Shown: piece by piece, positions 1 through 8,052 of the stretch
Numbering within the stretch: the stretch's first letter is position 1
Layout of the letters: every line of letters begins with the position of its first letter
Origin: Candidatus Krumholzibacteriia bacterium
GTDB taxonomy: Bacteria > Krumholzibacteriota > Krumholzibacteriia > WVZY01 > JAKEHA01
DNA length: 64,000 bases
Assembly (NCBI GenBank): GCA_029865265.1
Contig: JAOUHG010000001.1
Span: forward strand, 242,184-306,183
Reading direction: 5' to 3'
Translations under genes and position numbers: made by a program
Notes under the pieces: generated by a model
What the model saw: the letters and a program-made list of their open reading frames with translations, nothing else
What the model was told of the DNA's origin: nothing
Databases searched by the model: none

Positions 1-268
1 GGACGTGAAGCTCGCCATCGGCACCTCGCTGCTGGTGATCACCATCAATTCGCTGGGCGGCTTCATCGGGTTCGCGGCCCACGAATCGTTTCCCGCCGGG
101 CTGACCGCAACCGTGGCCGCGTTTACCGCGGCGGGCGCATTCATCGGCGAGCGGCTGGGCAAGCCGCTCCCGTCGCACCGGTTGCGGCCCGCGTTCGGGG
201 TGTTTCTGCTCCTGGTCGGCACCGCCATGGCGGTGCAAAACCTCATCGAGCTCATCGGCGCCCGCTAG
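1..268 (+). CDS. TauE/SafE-family permease, C-terminal fragment
   Basis: Only the last 88 or so residues lie in the window; the frame is open to the left edge, so the GTG at 5 is probably internal. The segment reads as two or three hydrophobic helices. It begins with KLAIGTSLLVI followed by NSLGGFIGF, the conserved second-half repeat of TauE/SafE (DUF81) transporters, and ends with a final helix (FGVFLLLVGTAMAVQNL). Family members are inner-membrane exporters of sulfite, sulfoacetate or related organic anions; the substrate cannot be told from this fragment. The next gene starts 35 bases downstream on the same strand with its own ribosome binding site. Confidence 0.8.
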   Translation, partial: DVKLAIGTSLLVITINSLGGFIGFAAHESFPAGLTATVAAFTAAGAFIGERLGKPLPSHRLRPAFGVFLLLVGTAMAVQNLIELIGAR

Positions 269-303
269 GGCGGGCGCGGAAAGTCCATAAAGGAGACAAC
301 AAC

Positions 304-1491
304 ATGTTCGACCTGAAAGCCATTCAAAGCGCGCTCACTGAACTGGGCCTGGACGCATGGCTCTTCTACGACTTCCGCGGCAACAACACGCTGGCGCTGC
401 GCATCCTCGACCTGGACGGAAAGGGAATGGCGTCGCGCCGCTTCTTCTACCTGGTGCCGGCAAAGGGAACGCCGAAGAAACTCGTGCACCGCATCGAGTC
501 CGGCACACTCGATCACCTGCCCGGTGAGAAGAAGGTCTATTTGCTGTGGCAGGAACTGGAGGCGGGCGTGAAGGAACTGGTAGCACCGTTCAAACGCGTG
601 GCCATGGAGTACTCGCCGAAGAACGCCATCCCCTACGTGTCGCAGGTGGACGGCGGCACCATCGAACTGGTGAAGAGCACCCGCGTCTCGCTGGAATCCT
701 CCGGCGACCTCATCCAGTTGTTCGAGGCCACCTGGGACGAGGAGCAGTGGAAGATGCACCTCGAGGCCGACGCGCACAACGACGCCGCCTTCGAGCTGGC
801 GTGGAAGATGATGGCCGACGGTGTGCGCGCCGGCAAACCCGTCAGCGAGGTGGGCGTGCAGGCGGCCATCATGGAGCACTTCAAGCGCCACGGCATGACC
901 ACCTATCACCCGCCCATCGTGGGCGTGGGGCCGCACGCCGGCGATCCCCACTACGAACCGGTTCCCATGAAGGACAGCCAGATCCGCGAGGGCGACCTGG
1001 TGCTGGTGGACCTGTGGGCCAAGATGGACCGCCCGCGCGGGGTCTACAGCGACATCACCCGCATGGGCTTCATGGGCAAGACCGTGCCCGACGAGTACAC
1101 GAAAGTCTTCAACATCGTCCGCGACGCGCGCGATGCGGCGGTGGACTGTGTGAAACGCGCGTTCAAGGAGAAGCGCCCGCTGCACGGCTGGGAAGTGGAC
1201 GACGCGTCGCGCAATGTCATCCAGAAGGCGGGCTACGGCGAGTACTTCGTGCACCGCACCGGGCACAGCATCGGCCAGGAGACGCACGGCAACGGCGCCA
1301 ACATGGACAACCTGGAGACGCACGACGAGCGCCTTATCATGAAACGCACCTGCTTCTCGGTGGAGCCGGGCATCTACCTGCCGGAGTTCGGGGTGCGACT
1401 GGAAGTGGACGTGTTCGTGGACGGGGACGGAGAGGTCCACGTGACCGGTGGTCCGCAGAGCGAAGTGCTTCCCATCCTCGCGAAGTACTAG
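304..1491 (+). CDS. M24-family metallopeptidase (Xaa-Pro aminopeptidase type)
   Basis: 395 aa, the usual length for a two-domain M24 (creatinase/aminopeptidase P fold) enzyme. An N-terminal creatinase-like domain (about 1-150) precedes the pita-bread domain. Metal-ligand motifs are visible: VDLWAKMD then YSDITR (two Asp), HRTGHSIGQETHG (His), SVEPGIYLPEFGVRLEVD (Glu) and the last Glu in RLEVDV. It probably removes N-terminal residues ahead of proline in the cytoplasm, since there is no signal peptide. The ATG follows AAAGGAGA at good spacing. A secreted SRPBCC protein begins 17 bases after the stop, so the two are probably co-transcribed. Exact substrate (X-Pro dipeptide or longer peptide) is not resolved. 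Confidence 0.9.
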   Translation: MFDLKAIQSALTELGLDAWLFYDFRGNNTLALRILDLDGKGMASRRFFYLVPAKGTPKKLVHRIESGTLDHLPGEKKVYLLWQELEAGVKELVAPFKRVAMEYSPKNAIPYVSQVDGGTIELVKSTRVSLESSGDLIQLFEATWDEEQWKMHLEADAHNDAAFELAWKMMADGVRAGKPVSEVGVQAAIMEHFKRHGMTTYHPPIVGVGPHAGDPHYEPVPMKDSQIREGDLVLVDLWAKMDRPRGVYSDITRMGFMGKTVPDEYTKVFNIVRDARDAAVDCVKRAFKEKRPLHGWEVDDASRNVIQKAGYGEYFVHRTGHSIGQETHGNGANMDNLETHDERLIMKRTCFSVEPGIYLPEFGVRLEVDVFVDGDGEVHVTGGPQSEVLPILAKY

Positions 1492-1508
1492 AAAAAGGAG
1501 GCGGTCAC

Positions 1509-2048
1509 GTGAAGGCGAGTCTGTTCATATCCGTCGTTATCGTGCTGTCGTTCGCCAGTGTGGCGCGCGCGGAACCGCGCGAGCTGCCCTACGGTGCGTT
1601 TGCGTTCGACGTCACCCTGTCGCTGCCGGGAACACCGGACGAGATCTTCGGCGCCATCACCGGCGACATCAGCGGCTGGTGGGACCATTCGTTTTCGGGC
1701 AACCCCGCCAAGTTCTACGTGGAGCCCATCGTGGGCGGCGGCTTCTACGAGTACTTCGACGACAAGGGCAACGGCGTGCGCCACGCGGTGGTGACGTACG
1801 TGGACCGTCCCAAGATCCTGCGCATGGAGGGGCCGCTGGGGCTCGCCGGCAACGCCTTCATGGGCGTGTACACGTACAACTTCGAACCGGTGGGCGCGGA
1901 CTCCACCCAACTCACGCTGCAGGTGCAGGCGGCGGGCCACGTGGAACCGGGCTGGGCCGCGGTGGTGGAGAAGGTGTGGCGGCATTTCCTGATCGAGCGC
2001 TTCAAGCCCTACATCGAACTGGGCGTGCACCGGAGCAGGAAGCCATGA
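1509..2048 (+). CDS. Secreted SRPBCC (START/AHSA1-like) domain protein
   Basis: 179 aa from a GTG preceded by AAAAAGGAGG. Residues 1-20 form a Sec signal peptide ending VARA. The rest is one SRPBCC domain, with the typical start (FDVTLSLPGTPDEIFGAITGDISGWW) and C-terminal helix (VEKVWRHFLIERFKPYIELG). SRPBCC domains hold small hydrophobic ligands in a deep cavity. Most bacterial copies are cytoplasmic, so the export signal is unusual. The same frame is open much further upstream, but that part is antisense-free filler inside the M24 gene; the strong ribosome binding site and signal peptide fix the start here. The stop overlaps the next start (ATGA), indicating translational coupling. Ligand unknown. 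Confidence 0.75.
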   Translation: MKASLFISVVIVLSFASVARAEPRELPYGAFAFDVTLSLPGTPDEIFGAITGDISGWWDHSFSGNPAKFYVEPIVGGGFYEYFDDKGNGVRHAVVTYVDRPKILRMEGPLGLAGNAFMGVYTYNFEPVGADSTQLTLQVQAAGHVEPGWAAVVEKVWRHFLIERFKPYIELGVHRSRKP

Positions 2049-2566
2049 GTGCGCCGGATGTGGCGGCGGTTGCGCGGCGGCTGGTGGCGAGCGCGGATGC
2101 GCTGACGGCGCTGGTGGAAGACGTGGACGGCGATGAGTCGCGCTGGAAGCTCACGCCGGAGAAGTGGTCCATCAACGACATCTTCGGGCACCTGATTGAC
2201 GAGGAGCGCCACGACTTCCGTCAGCGCGTGCAGATTCTGCTGGAGGATCCCACGCGGCCGTGGCCGCCCATCGACCCCGAGGGCTGGGTTCGCGAGAAGA
2301 ACTTCAACGCGCGCGCGCTGTCCGATTTGACCGGCGAGTTCCTCGCCGAGCGCCAGCGTTCGGTGGCGTGGCTGGTGACGCAGGGCAGCGCCAACTGGGA
2401 CCAGGCGTGCACCCACCCCACCGCGGGCGTGCTGTCGGCGTGGGGGCTGCTGCACAACTGGGCCGCGCACGACCTGCTGCACGTCCGTCAGATTGTGGCG
2501 GTTCGCTATGCACGCCTCGCCGTGAAGACCGCACCCGCCACGCTCGACTACGCGGGCCGCTGGTAG
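2045..2566 (+). CDS. DinB-family four-helix protein
   Basis: 173 aa. The sequence fits the DinB/YfiT-like four-helix bundle: an N-terminal helix with RRLVASADALTALV, the characteristic KLTPEKWSINDIFGHLIDEE segment carrying one metal-ligand His, and a C-terminal LLHNWAAHDLLHVRQI helix with two more His. Such proteins bind a divalent metal and several act as thiol-S-transferases or hydrolases; no specific substrate is indicated here. The ATG overlaps the previous stop, so it is probably the third gene of an operon with the M24 peptidase and the SRPBCC protein. A second, only distantly similar DinB protein lies at 20613-21143. Confidence 0.8.
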   Translation: MSAPDVAAVARRLVASADALTALVEDVDGDESRWKLTPEKWSINDIFGHLIDEERHDFRQRVQILLEDPTRPWPPIDPEGWVREKNFNARALSDLTGEFLAERQRSVAWLVTQGSANWDQACTHPTAGVLSAWGLLHNWAAHDLLHVRQIVAVRYARLAVKTAPATLDYAGRW

Positions 2567-2580
2567 ACGCGCGGCGCCAG

Positions 2581-3747
2581 ATGTACGACTACCAGCAGGA
2601 CGCGCGCTACTTTGCGCAGGTGCCCGACGGCGGCGAAGAAGTCGCCTCCGCGGAGCTGCTGGCGCTGGGCGCCGACGAGGTAACACCCGGCTACCGTGGC
2701 ATCTACTTTGCCGCGCAGCGCGAGGCGTTGTATCGCATCACCTACTCCGCACTCACCGTCAACCGCGTGCTCGCTCCCCTGTCGCACTTCAGCTGCCATA
2801 CAACCGAGTATCTCTACAAGCGCGCGCAGTCCATCGACTGGTCGCAATTCATCGCCAACCACAACACCTTCGCCGTTTTCGCAACCATCTCCAACAGCGC
2901 CATCCGTCATTCGCAGTACGCGGCACTCACCGTGAAGGACGCCGTGGTCGACCAGTTCCGCGACAAGACCGGCGCGCGCCCCAGCATCGACCCCACCCGG
3001 CCCGACGTGTGGATCAACCTCTACCTGCACGCAAACCGCGCGGTGATAGGCCTCGACGTTTCCGGCGGCAGCATGCACCGCAGAGGATACCGTGTGGACA
3101 AAGTGGAGGCGCCCATGCAGGAAACCGTGGCCGCCATCCTGATCGCCATGACGGGTTGGGACGGCGAGACACCGCTGGTGGACCCCATGTGCGGTTCGGG
3201 GACGCTCTTGTGCGAGGCTTTAATGAGACACTGCCGCGTTCCCGCCGGGTTCCTGCGCGAACGCATGGGGTTTGAATTCCTGCCCGACCACGACGCCGCA
3301 CTGTGGAGAAAGATGCGCGGGGAAATCGACGCGGCGGTGCGCGGGCTTCCCGAGGGGCTCATCCGCGGCGGCGACGCCGACCCCGCCGCGGTGCGCGCGG
3401 CGCGCGCCAACCTCTCGCGCCTGCCGGGCGGGCGGGGGGTACGGGTGGAGCGGCGGCGCTTCGAGGACATCGAGCGCATCGAGGGGGAGACCATCGTGTG
3501 CAACCCGCCCTACGGGCTGCGCATCGGACGCCGCGACGCCATGCCCGAGTTCATCGGCGCCTTCGGTGACTTCCTCAAGCGGCGCTGCGCGGGTTCGGCG
3601 GCGTTCGTGTACTTCGGCAACCGCGAGCTCGTCAAGTCGGTGGGCCTGCGCCCCGCGTGGAAGAAGCCGCTGGCCAATGGCGGACTCGATGGTCGTCTTC
3701 TCCGTTTCGACCTCTTCGCGGGGCCGCGCAAGCAGCAGAACCCCTGA
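2581..3747 (+). CDS. RlmL/Trm14-type RNA methyltransferase (THUMP plus UPF0020)
   Basis: 388 aa. The N-terminal half (about 1-160) is ferredoxin-like plus THUMP, ending with the family signature GLDVSGGSMHRRGYR. The C-terminal half is a class I methyltransferase with SAM motif I DPMCGSGT at about residue 203 and catalytic motif IV NPPYG at about 307, as in enzymes making N2-methylguanosine in rRNA or tRNA. It resembles the N2-guanine half of RlmL (m2G2445 of 23S rRNA); the RlmK half is absent, which is common outside gammaproteobacteria. It starts 14 bases after the DinB stop. The choice between an rRNA and a tRNA target is not settled by sequence. Confidence 0.85.
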   Translation: MYDYQQDARYFAQVPDGGEEVASAELLALGADEVTPGYRGIYFAAQREALYRITYSALTVNRVLAPLSHFSCHTTEYLYKRAQSIDWSQFIANHNTFAVFATISNSAIRHSQYAALTVKDAVVDQFRDKTGARPSIDPTRPDVWINLYLHANRAVIGLDVSGGSMHRRGYRVDKVEAPMQETVAAILIAMTGWDGETPLVDPMCGSGTLLCEALMRHCRVPAGFLRERMGFEFLPDHDAALWRKMRGEIDAAVRGLPEGLIRGGDADPAAVRAARANLSRLPGGRGVRVERRRFEDIERIEGETIVCNPPYGLRIGRRDAMPEFIGAFGDFLKRRCAGSAAFVYFGNRELVKSVGLRPAWKKPLANGGLDGRLLRFDLFAGPRKQQNP

Positions 3748-3756
3748 CGCCGCGGG

Positions 3757-3786
3757 TTGCGCTGCCGGTGCGACCTGTGAGAAAAT
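3757..3786 (+). promoter_or_regulatory. Candidate promoter for the 3851 gene
   Basis: TTGCGC (3757-3762), an 18-base spacer and GAAAAT (3781-3786) lie in the gap before the secreted protein. The -10 match is modest; the same TTG-N18-GAAAAT layout occurs before the CDF gene at 49044. Confidence 0.4.
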
Positions 3787-3850
3787 AGTCTCCGAATCGT
3801 CCCCCACCTTGTTTGTCTGGGTCCACCCTCGAAACCGTCAGGAGGCCGCC

Positions 3851-6241
3851 GTGCTTCGAGTGATCCCGCGTTTCTGCATCCCGTCCCGAGTTGCATTGCT
3901 GGTCGTTGGGCTTGTCGCGTGCGGCGCGGTTTCCGCGTCCGCCGCACTCCGCGATGGGCGGCTCCCGCTGGGCGACGGCTCGCCCAGTGGTGTCAGCATC
4001 ATCGGGGAGACCCTGTTCGACTGTGGCACCTATAAAGGAAACCAGGCCGAGCACGCATGGCGCAAGGCGCTCAACGACCGCGTCCAGAACGAGGTGCGCA
4101 CCGGCAAGCGCCCCGTGCAACTGGCGCTCGACTATGTGTACAACGATGTGTGGATCGTCGAGGACGACGGCACCCTGACCTACAGCGGTCTGAACGCCTT
4201 CGACACGCCAACCCAGACCTTCGATTTCACGCCCACCGGCGGCGGCTACACCATCACCCAGCAGGCCTCCCAGTACGATGCCGTGCTGGGGAGCACCGTG
4301 GCCACCGGCGATGACGGCGCGGTCATCGTCAACCTGCTCTTCAGCTTTCCGTACGGGGGCAGCAACTGGAACCAGATGTACGTGGGCGGCAACGGCGGCG
4401 TGGCCTTCGGCGGCCCGCTCAATCCGTCCGGGTTCTTCGACAACGCGGACTTCTTCAGCGAGACCGCCAAGCTGGCGCCGTACCACATGGACCTCAACCC
4501 GGCCGCGAGCGGCGGGGTGTACGTGAAGAGCGAGGTGTCCAAGTACACGGTGACGTGGAGCAACGTGCCCGAGTACGGCACCACCAAGGTCAACACGTTC
4601 CAGCTGGTGATCTACCCCAGCGGCGCCTTCCGCTATACCTACGGGACCATCACCTCGACGCTGCAGAACGGCGGCACGCCTATCGCATTGGGTTTCCACC
4701 CGGGTGGCAGCGCATCGCTCGACCCCATTTCGTTCTCCGCGGGGCTGCCGCATGTGACCGCGCCCGGCTCGGGCGCCTACGAGGAGTACTACAACTTCGC
4801 GACGCCGGCGGTGAACGAGGTGGCGCTATTCCAGCGCTTCTACCAGCAGTTCCCGGACGACTTCTTCCAGCTGGTGTTCTTCACCAACTTCTCCCAGAGC
4901 ATGTCCGGGTTCGCCAACGAGCTGAACATCTCCAACGATGTCACCGGCATCGGCCTGGGCATCTTCGACACCAGCAACCAGTACGGGAGCAACAGCGTGC
5001 TCGAGAGCCGCTGTAACATGAACCGGCTGGCGGCGTGGCCGCTGGACCCCTTCAACCGCTTTTTCGGCAAGGGGAACAACTTCCTCACCATCATGGCGCA
5101 GGAGGCGGGTCACCGCTGGGGCGCGTTCACGTACTTTGATTCCGGTGGCGGCGGCAGCAACCTCATCCTGGGCCGCAGCGATGCGCACTGGAGCTACTAC
5201 GTGGACGTCGACCACAGCTCGCTCGAGGGCGGCAACTGGCAGCTGGTGTCCGGCAGCACCTACACCTGCCCGACCACCATCGACTACTTCTCGCAGCTCG
5301 ACGAGTACACCTTCGGCCTGCGCACGGCCGAAGAGGTGAAGGACTTCTATTATATTTCGAGCCCGTCCAACAACACCCCGACCGCGCGTTCGGTGGGAAC
5401 GCCGGTGATGGGTGCGAATGCCACCGGCTCCTACGTACCCGTTACCGTTGAGGACATCATCGCCTATGAAGGCGCGCGCACCCCCACCGTAGCCAACGAG
5501 CAGCACGACCTGCGCCAGGGCTTCATCCTGCTGCTGCAGGCGGGAACCGCGCCCACGCAGACGCAGCTCGACCAGGTGGCCAACTTCCGCGCCACCTGGG
5601 AGGACTACTTCGAGGTGTCGTGCGACGGGCGGCTCTCGTGCAACACCAGCATCACCCAATCATTTGACGTGGCGGGTCTGTGCGGCCACGTCTACGACCT
5701 GCTCACCGACCAGGTCATCCCCGCCTTCAGCGCGCGGTCGCTGGAGCGCGGGTTCCTGCAGGAGGTGCCGGACGGCGGGCGCTACTTCTTCCGCTACATG
5801 GAAGACGCGGGCTCGGGACCGTCGGAGATGGCGACCATCGTGTTCGAGGCGGACGGCTATCAGCCGGACACGCTGGAAGTCAACCTCACCTACGGCACCG
5901 AGACCTGCAATACCAACGTGCAACTGATGCCCATCCAGACCGCGGTGGGGGATGGCCCGAACCTCGCAACCACCCTGCACACCAACCATCCCAACCCGTT
6001 CAACCCGTCGACCACCATTCGTTACGAGTTGGCGGCGGCGGGCGACGTGCGCCTGCGCGTGTTCGACGCGGCGGGCCGGCTGGTGCGCACCCTGGTTGAA
6101 ACCAGCCAGGGCGCGGGCGCGCACGACGTCACCTTCGACGGCCGCGACGACGCCGGCCGTCCGATGGCGAGCGGCGTGTACTTCTACCGCCTCGATGCGG
6201 GCACGACGACGCAGACGCGCAAGATGGTGCTTTTGAAGTAA
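3851..6241 (+). CDS. Secreted metallopeptidase-like protein with FlgD-type sorting domain
   Basis: 796 aa from a GTG ten bases after a GGAGG. A Sec signal peptide (ending VSASA) is followed by a large extracellular region. Around residue 417 is QEAGHRW, in the position where related secreted proteins, as I recall the family, have HExxH plus RW. It is followed by LGRSDAHWSYYVD, SLEGGNW and YFSQLDEYTFGLR, which fit that family's later conserved blocks. The first zinc His is Gln here, so catalysis is doubtful. Residues about 697-796 form the C-terminal FlgD/Ig-like domain: HPNPFNPSTTIRYEL, a VFDAAGRLVRTL strand, GVYFYR and terminal TRKMVLLK. This suggests export and C-terminal sorting to the surface by a type IX-like route. 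ArfB follows after 9 bases. Confidence 0.75.
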   Translation: MLRVIPRFCIPSRVALLVVGLVACGAVSASAALRDGRLPLGDGSPSGVSIIGETLFDCGTYKGNQAEHAWRKALNDRVQNEVRTGKRPVQLALDYVYNDVWIVEDDGTLTYSGLNAFDTPTQTFDFTPTGGGYTITQQASQYDAVLGSTVATGDDGAVIVNLLFSFPYGGSNWNQMYVGGNGGVAFGGPLNPSGFFDNADFFSETAKLAPYHMDLNPAASGGVYVKSEVSKYTVTWSNVPEYGTTKVNTFQLVIYPSGAFRYTYGTITSTLQNGGTPIALGFHPGGSASLDPISFSAGLPHVTAPGSGAYEEYYNFATPAVNEVALFQRFYQQFPDDFFQLVFFTNFSQSMSGFANELNISNDVTGIGLGIFDTSNQYGSNSVLESRCNMNRLAAWPLDPFNRFFGKGNNFLTIMAQEAGHRWGAFTYFDSGGGGSNLILGRSDAHWSYYVDVDHSSLEGGNWQLVSGSTYTCPTTIDYFSQLDEYTFGLRTAEEVKDFYYISSPSNNTPTARSVGTPVMGANATGSYVPVTVEDIIAYEGARTPTVANEQHDLRQGFILLLQAGTAPTQTQLDQVANFRATWEDYFEVSCDGRLSCNTSITQSFDVAGLCGHVYDLLTDQVIPAFSARSLERGFLQEVPDGGRYFFRYMEDAGSGPSEMATIVFEADGYQPDTLEVNLTYGTETCNTNVQLMPIQTAVGDGPNLATTLHTNHPNPFNPSTTIRYELAAAGDVRLRVFDAAGRLVRTLVETSQGAGAHDVTFDGRDDAGRPMASGVYFYRLDAGTTTQTRKMVLLK

Positions 6242-6250
6242 ACTCCCGGC

Positions 6251-6673
6251 ATGATCCGGATCACCCCGCGCATCGAGATCGACGAGAGCGAGATCGAGCT
6301 TTCCTTTGTGCGCGCGTCCGGGCCCGGCGGGCAGAACGTGAACAAGGTGGCGACGGCGGTGCAGCTGCGTTTCGACGTGGCCCGCTCGCCGTCGCTGCCC
6401 GACGACGTCCGCGCCCGGTTGGCGGCGAAGGCCGGCAACCGCCTCACCCGCGACGGCATCCTCGTCATCGAGGCGCGCCGTCACCGCACCCAGGAACGCA
6501 ACCGCGCCGACGCCATCGAACGGCTGGTGGAGATGATCCGCGCCGCGGCCACCCCGCCGCGCCCGCGCCGCAAGACCAAGCCCACCCGGGCCTCCAGGGA
6601 GCGCCGGGTGGAGGTCAAGCGCCGCCGCTCCGGCACCAAACGTCTACGGGGCAAGGTCCGCGGCGACGAGTGA
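6251..6673 (+). CDS. arfB: Alternative ribosome-rescue factor ArfB (peptidyl-tRNA hydrolase)
   Basis: 140 aa, the normal ArfB/YaeJ length. The release-factor domain carries the catalytic GGQ (Gly26-Gly27-Gln28 in RASGPGGQNVNKV). A basic tail (about 110-140, rich in Lys and Arg, including KPTRASRERR and KRRRSGTKRLRGK) is the part that in E. coli YaeJ inserts into the empty mRNA channel of stalled ribosomes. It hydrolyses peptidyl-tRNA on ribosomes lacking a stop codon. The small size, the tail and the lack of PrfA/PrfB codon-recognition domains separate it from true release factors. It ends four bases into the next gene. Confidence 0.92.
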   Translation: MIRITPRIEIDESEIELSFVRASGPGGQNVNKVATAVQLRFDVARSPSLPDDVRARLAAKAGNRLTRDGILVIEARRHRTQERNRADAIERLVEMIRAAATPPRPRRKTKPTRASRERRVEVKRRRSGTKRLRGKVRGDE

Positions 6674-7140
6674 CGCGCGAATGCACGCCCCCGCCCGATG
6701 TGGTAATCTTGTTGGCGTCCTGTTTCGACCAATCCATGCAGCGATCGTTCAAGCGCAACCTGGGCTCGCTGGAGTCCCTCTTCGAGTTCATTGGTGACTT
6801 CGCGGGCCGCGAGCGCCTGGCCGAGGACGCCGTGTTCGCCGTCAACCTTGCCGTGGAGGAACTGTTCACCAACATGGTGAAGTACGGCGGGGGCGCGGAT
6901 GAGGTCTTCATCGACCTCTCGGTGTGCGGCAGCGACCTGGTGATCCTGCTGGACCACGCCGGGGCGGACGAGTTCGATCCCACGGAAGCGGCCGACGTGG
7001 ACCCGGATCTGCCCCTGGCAGAGCGCGTTCCGGGCGGAATCGGCCTGCACCTGGTGCGCAAGGTCATGGACAGCGTGACCTACGAGCACCGTGACGGAGC
7101 CGCGCACCTGCGGCTCACCAAACACCTGGGAGGGCGTTGA
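6670..7140 (+). CDS. RsbW-like anti-sigma/serine kinase (HATPase_c)
   Basis: 156 aa from the GTG that overlaps the ArfB stop; an ATG at 6736 is an alternative and would begin exactly at the domain. One GHKL ATPase domain: N-box VNLAVEELFTNMVKYG (Glu and Asn for Mg-ATP) and G-box VPGGIGLHLVRKVMD. In partner-switching modules such kinases phosphorylate a STAS antagonist on serine and sequester a regulator when the antagonist is phosphorylated. The STAS gene follows directly with overlapping stop and start, so this pair is a complete RsbW/RsbV-type switch. Its output partner is not proven. Confidence 0.88.
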   Translation: MTRECTPPPDVVILLASCFDQSMQRSFKRNLGSLESLFEFIGDFAGRERLAEDAVFAVNLAVEELFTNMVKYGGGADEVFIDLSVCGSDLVILLDHAGADEFDPTEAADVDPDLPLAERVPGGIGLHLVRKVMDSVTYEHRDGAAHLRLTKHLGGR

Positions 7141-7424
7141 TGTTCGACATGCAGCGGGGGCCGGGCGGCGAGTTTCTCTTTTCGGGACGGCTGGACGCCG
7201 CGCAGGTGGACCGGGTCCGCGAGGAGATGAAGTCCGTGCAGGCGTCGTGCGTGGTGGACTTTTCCGGCCTCGACTATATCTCCAGCGCGGGGATGGGTGT
7301 GCTGCTGGGCGTGCAGAAACGGCTCTCGGACGCCGGGCACTCGCTGAAACTGGTCAATCTCAACCGGCACATCCGCGAGATCTTCCGCATTGCCGGCTTC
7401 GACAACGTGTTTCTTATAGAGTAG
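7140..7424 (+). CDS. STAS-domain anti-sigma factor antagonist (RsbV/SpoIIAA type)
   Basis: 94 aa, a single STAS domain. FSGRLDAAQVDRV opens the fold, and VVDFSGLDYISSAGMGVLL contains the Ser-Ser-Ala-Gly site whose serine is phosphorylated by the cognate kinase in this family. The ATG overlaps the stop of the RsbW-like gene (TGATG) and follows GGGAGGG. It should bind and neutralise the upstream kinase when unphosphorylated. The ECF sigma factor begins 73 bases downstream, but partner switching normally governs sigma-B/F-type factors or other response proteins, so a functional link is only suggested by proximity. Confidence 0.88.
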   Translation: MFDMQRGPGGEFLFSGRLDAAQVDRVREEMKSVQASCVVDFSGLDYISSAGMGVLLGVQKRLSDAGHSLKLVNLNRHIREIFRIAGFDNVFLIE

Positions 7425-7497
7425 CAATCGGAAGGGCCGCCCCCTTGAATTCCCGAACCCCCCAGAATTCCTCCAACTTCCACCCGGTGACGGTTGT

Positions 7498-8052
7498 ATG
7501 TCCTCGTTGAAGGCGCATACCGACGCGGAACTGGTGCGGGAATGCCTCTCCGGTAACCAGCGGGCCTTCGAGACGCTGGTCCGGAAGTATGAGAAGCCCA
7601 TCTATAACGTGGCGCTTCGCATTCTCAAGGATCCAGACGACGCGATGGACATTTCGCAGACGGTGTTCGTCAAGGCGTACGAGAAGCTCGAATCGTTCGA
7701 TGAAAAACGGGAGTTCTTCAGTTGGATCTATCGCATCGCCATCAACGAGTCGATCAACGCGTCCAAGAAGACGCGGCGCCAGGACGAGTACGAGAGTGGC
7801 GTGACCGCCGCGCTGCCGCCGACCCAGGAAGAACAGCGCAACGCGGAGATACTGAGCGAGGAAATCGAGAGGGCAATTGAAGTGCTGACACTGGATTACA
7901 GAATGGTCATCGTGCTCCGGCACTTCCACGACTTCTCCTACCAGGAGATCGCCGAGATCCTCGATATCCCCGAGAAGACGGTCAAATCCCGTCTCTTTAC
8001 GGCTCGCCAGCAGCTCAAGGATGTTCTCACCGCACGGGGGGTAACGCGATGA
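7498..8052 (+). CDS. ECF-family RNA polymerase sigma factor
   Basis: 184 aa. Region 2 is AFETLVRKYEKPIYNVALRIL with DAMDISQTVFVKAYEKL, the hallmark of sigma region 2.2-2.4. Region 4 is LDYRMVIVLRHFHDFSYQEIAEILDIPEKTVKSRL, a helix-turn-helix for the -35 element. Regions 1.1 and 3 are absent, as in ECF (group 4) sigma factors. The start ATG lacks a strong purine-rich site. The gene overlaps the next one by four bases (ATGA), and that gene encodes a transmembrane protein of anti-sigma type, the usual ECF pairing. It probably responds to an envelope signal. ECF subgroup is not assigned. Confidence 0.92.
   Translation: MSSLKAHTDAELVRECLSGNQRAFETLVRKYEKPIYNVALRILKDPDDAMDISQTVFVKAYEKLESFDEKREFFSWIYRIAINESINASKKTRRQDEYESGVTAALPPTQEEQRNAEILSEEIERAIEVLTLDYRMVIVLRHFHDFSYQEIAEILDIPEKTVKSRLFTARQQLKDVLTARGVTR

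Noticed and set aside
7446..7475. Pair of GAATTC sites as an operator before the sigma gene
   Set aside because: Each hexamer is itself palindromic, the spacing is not distinctive and there is no promoter match.
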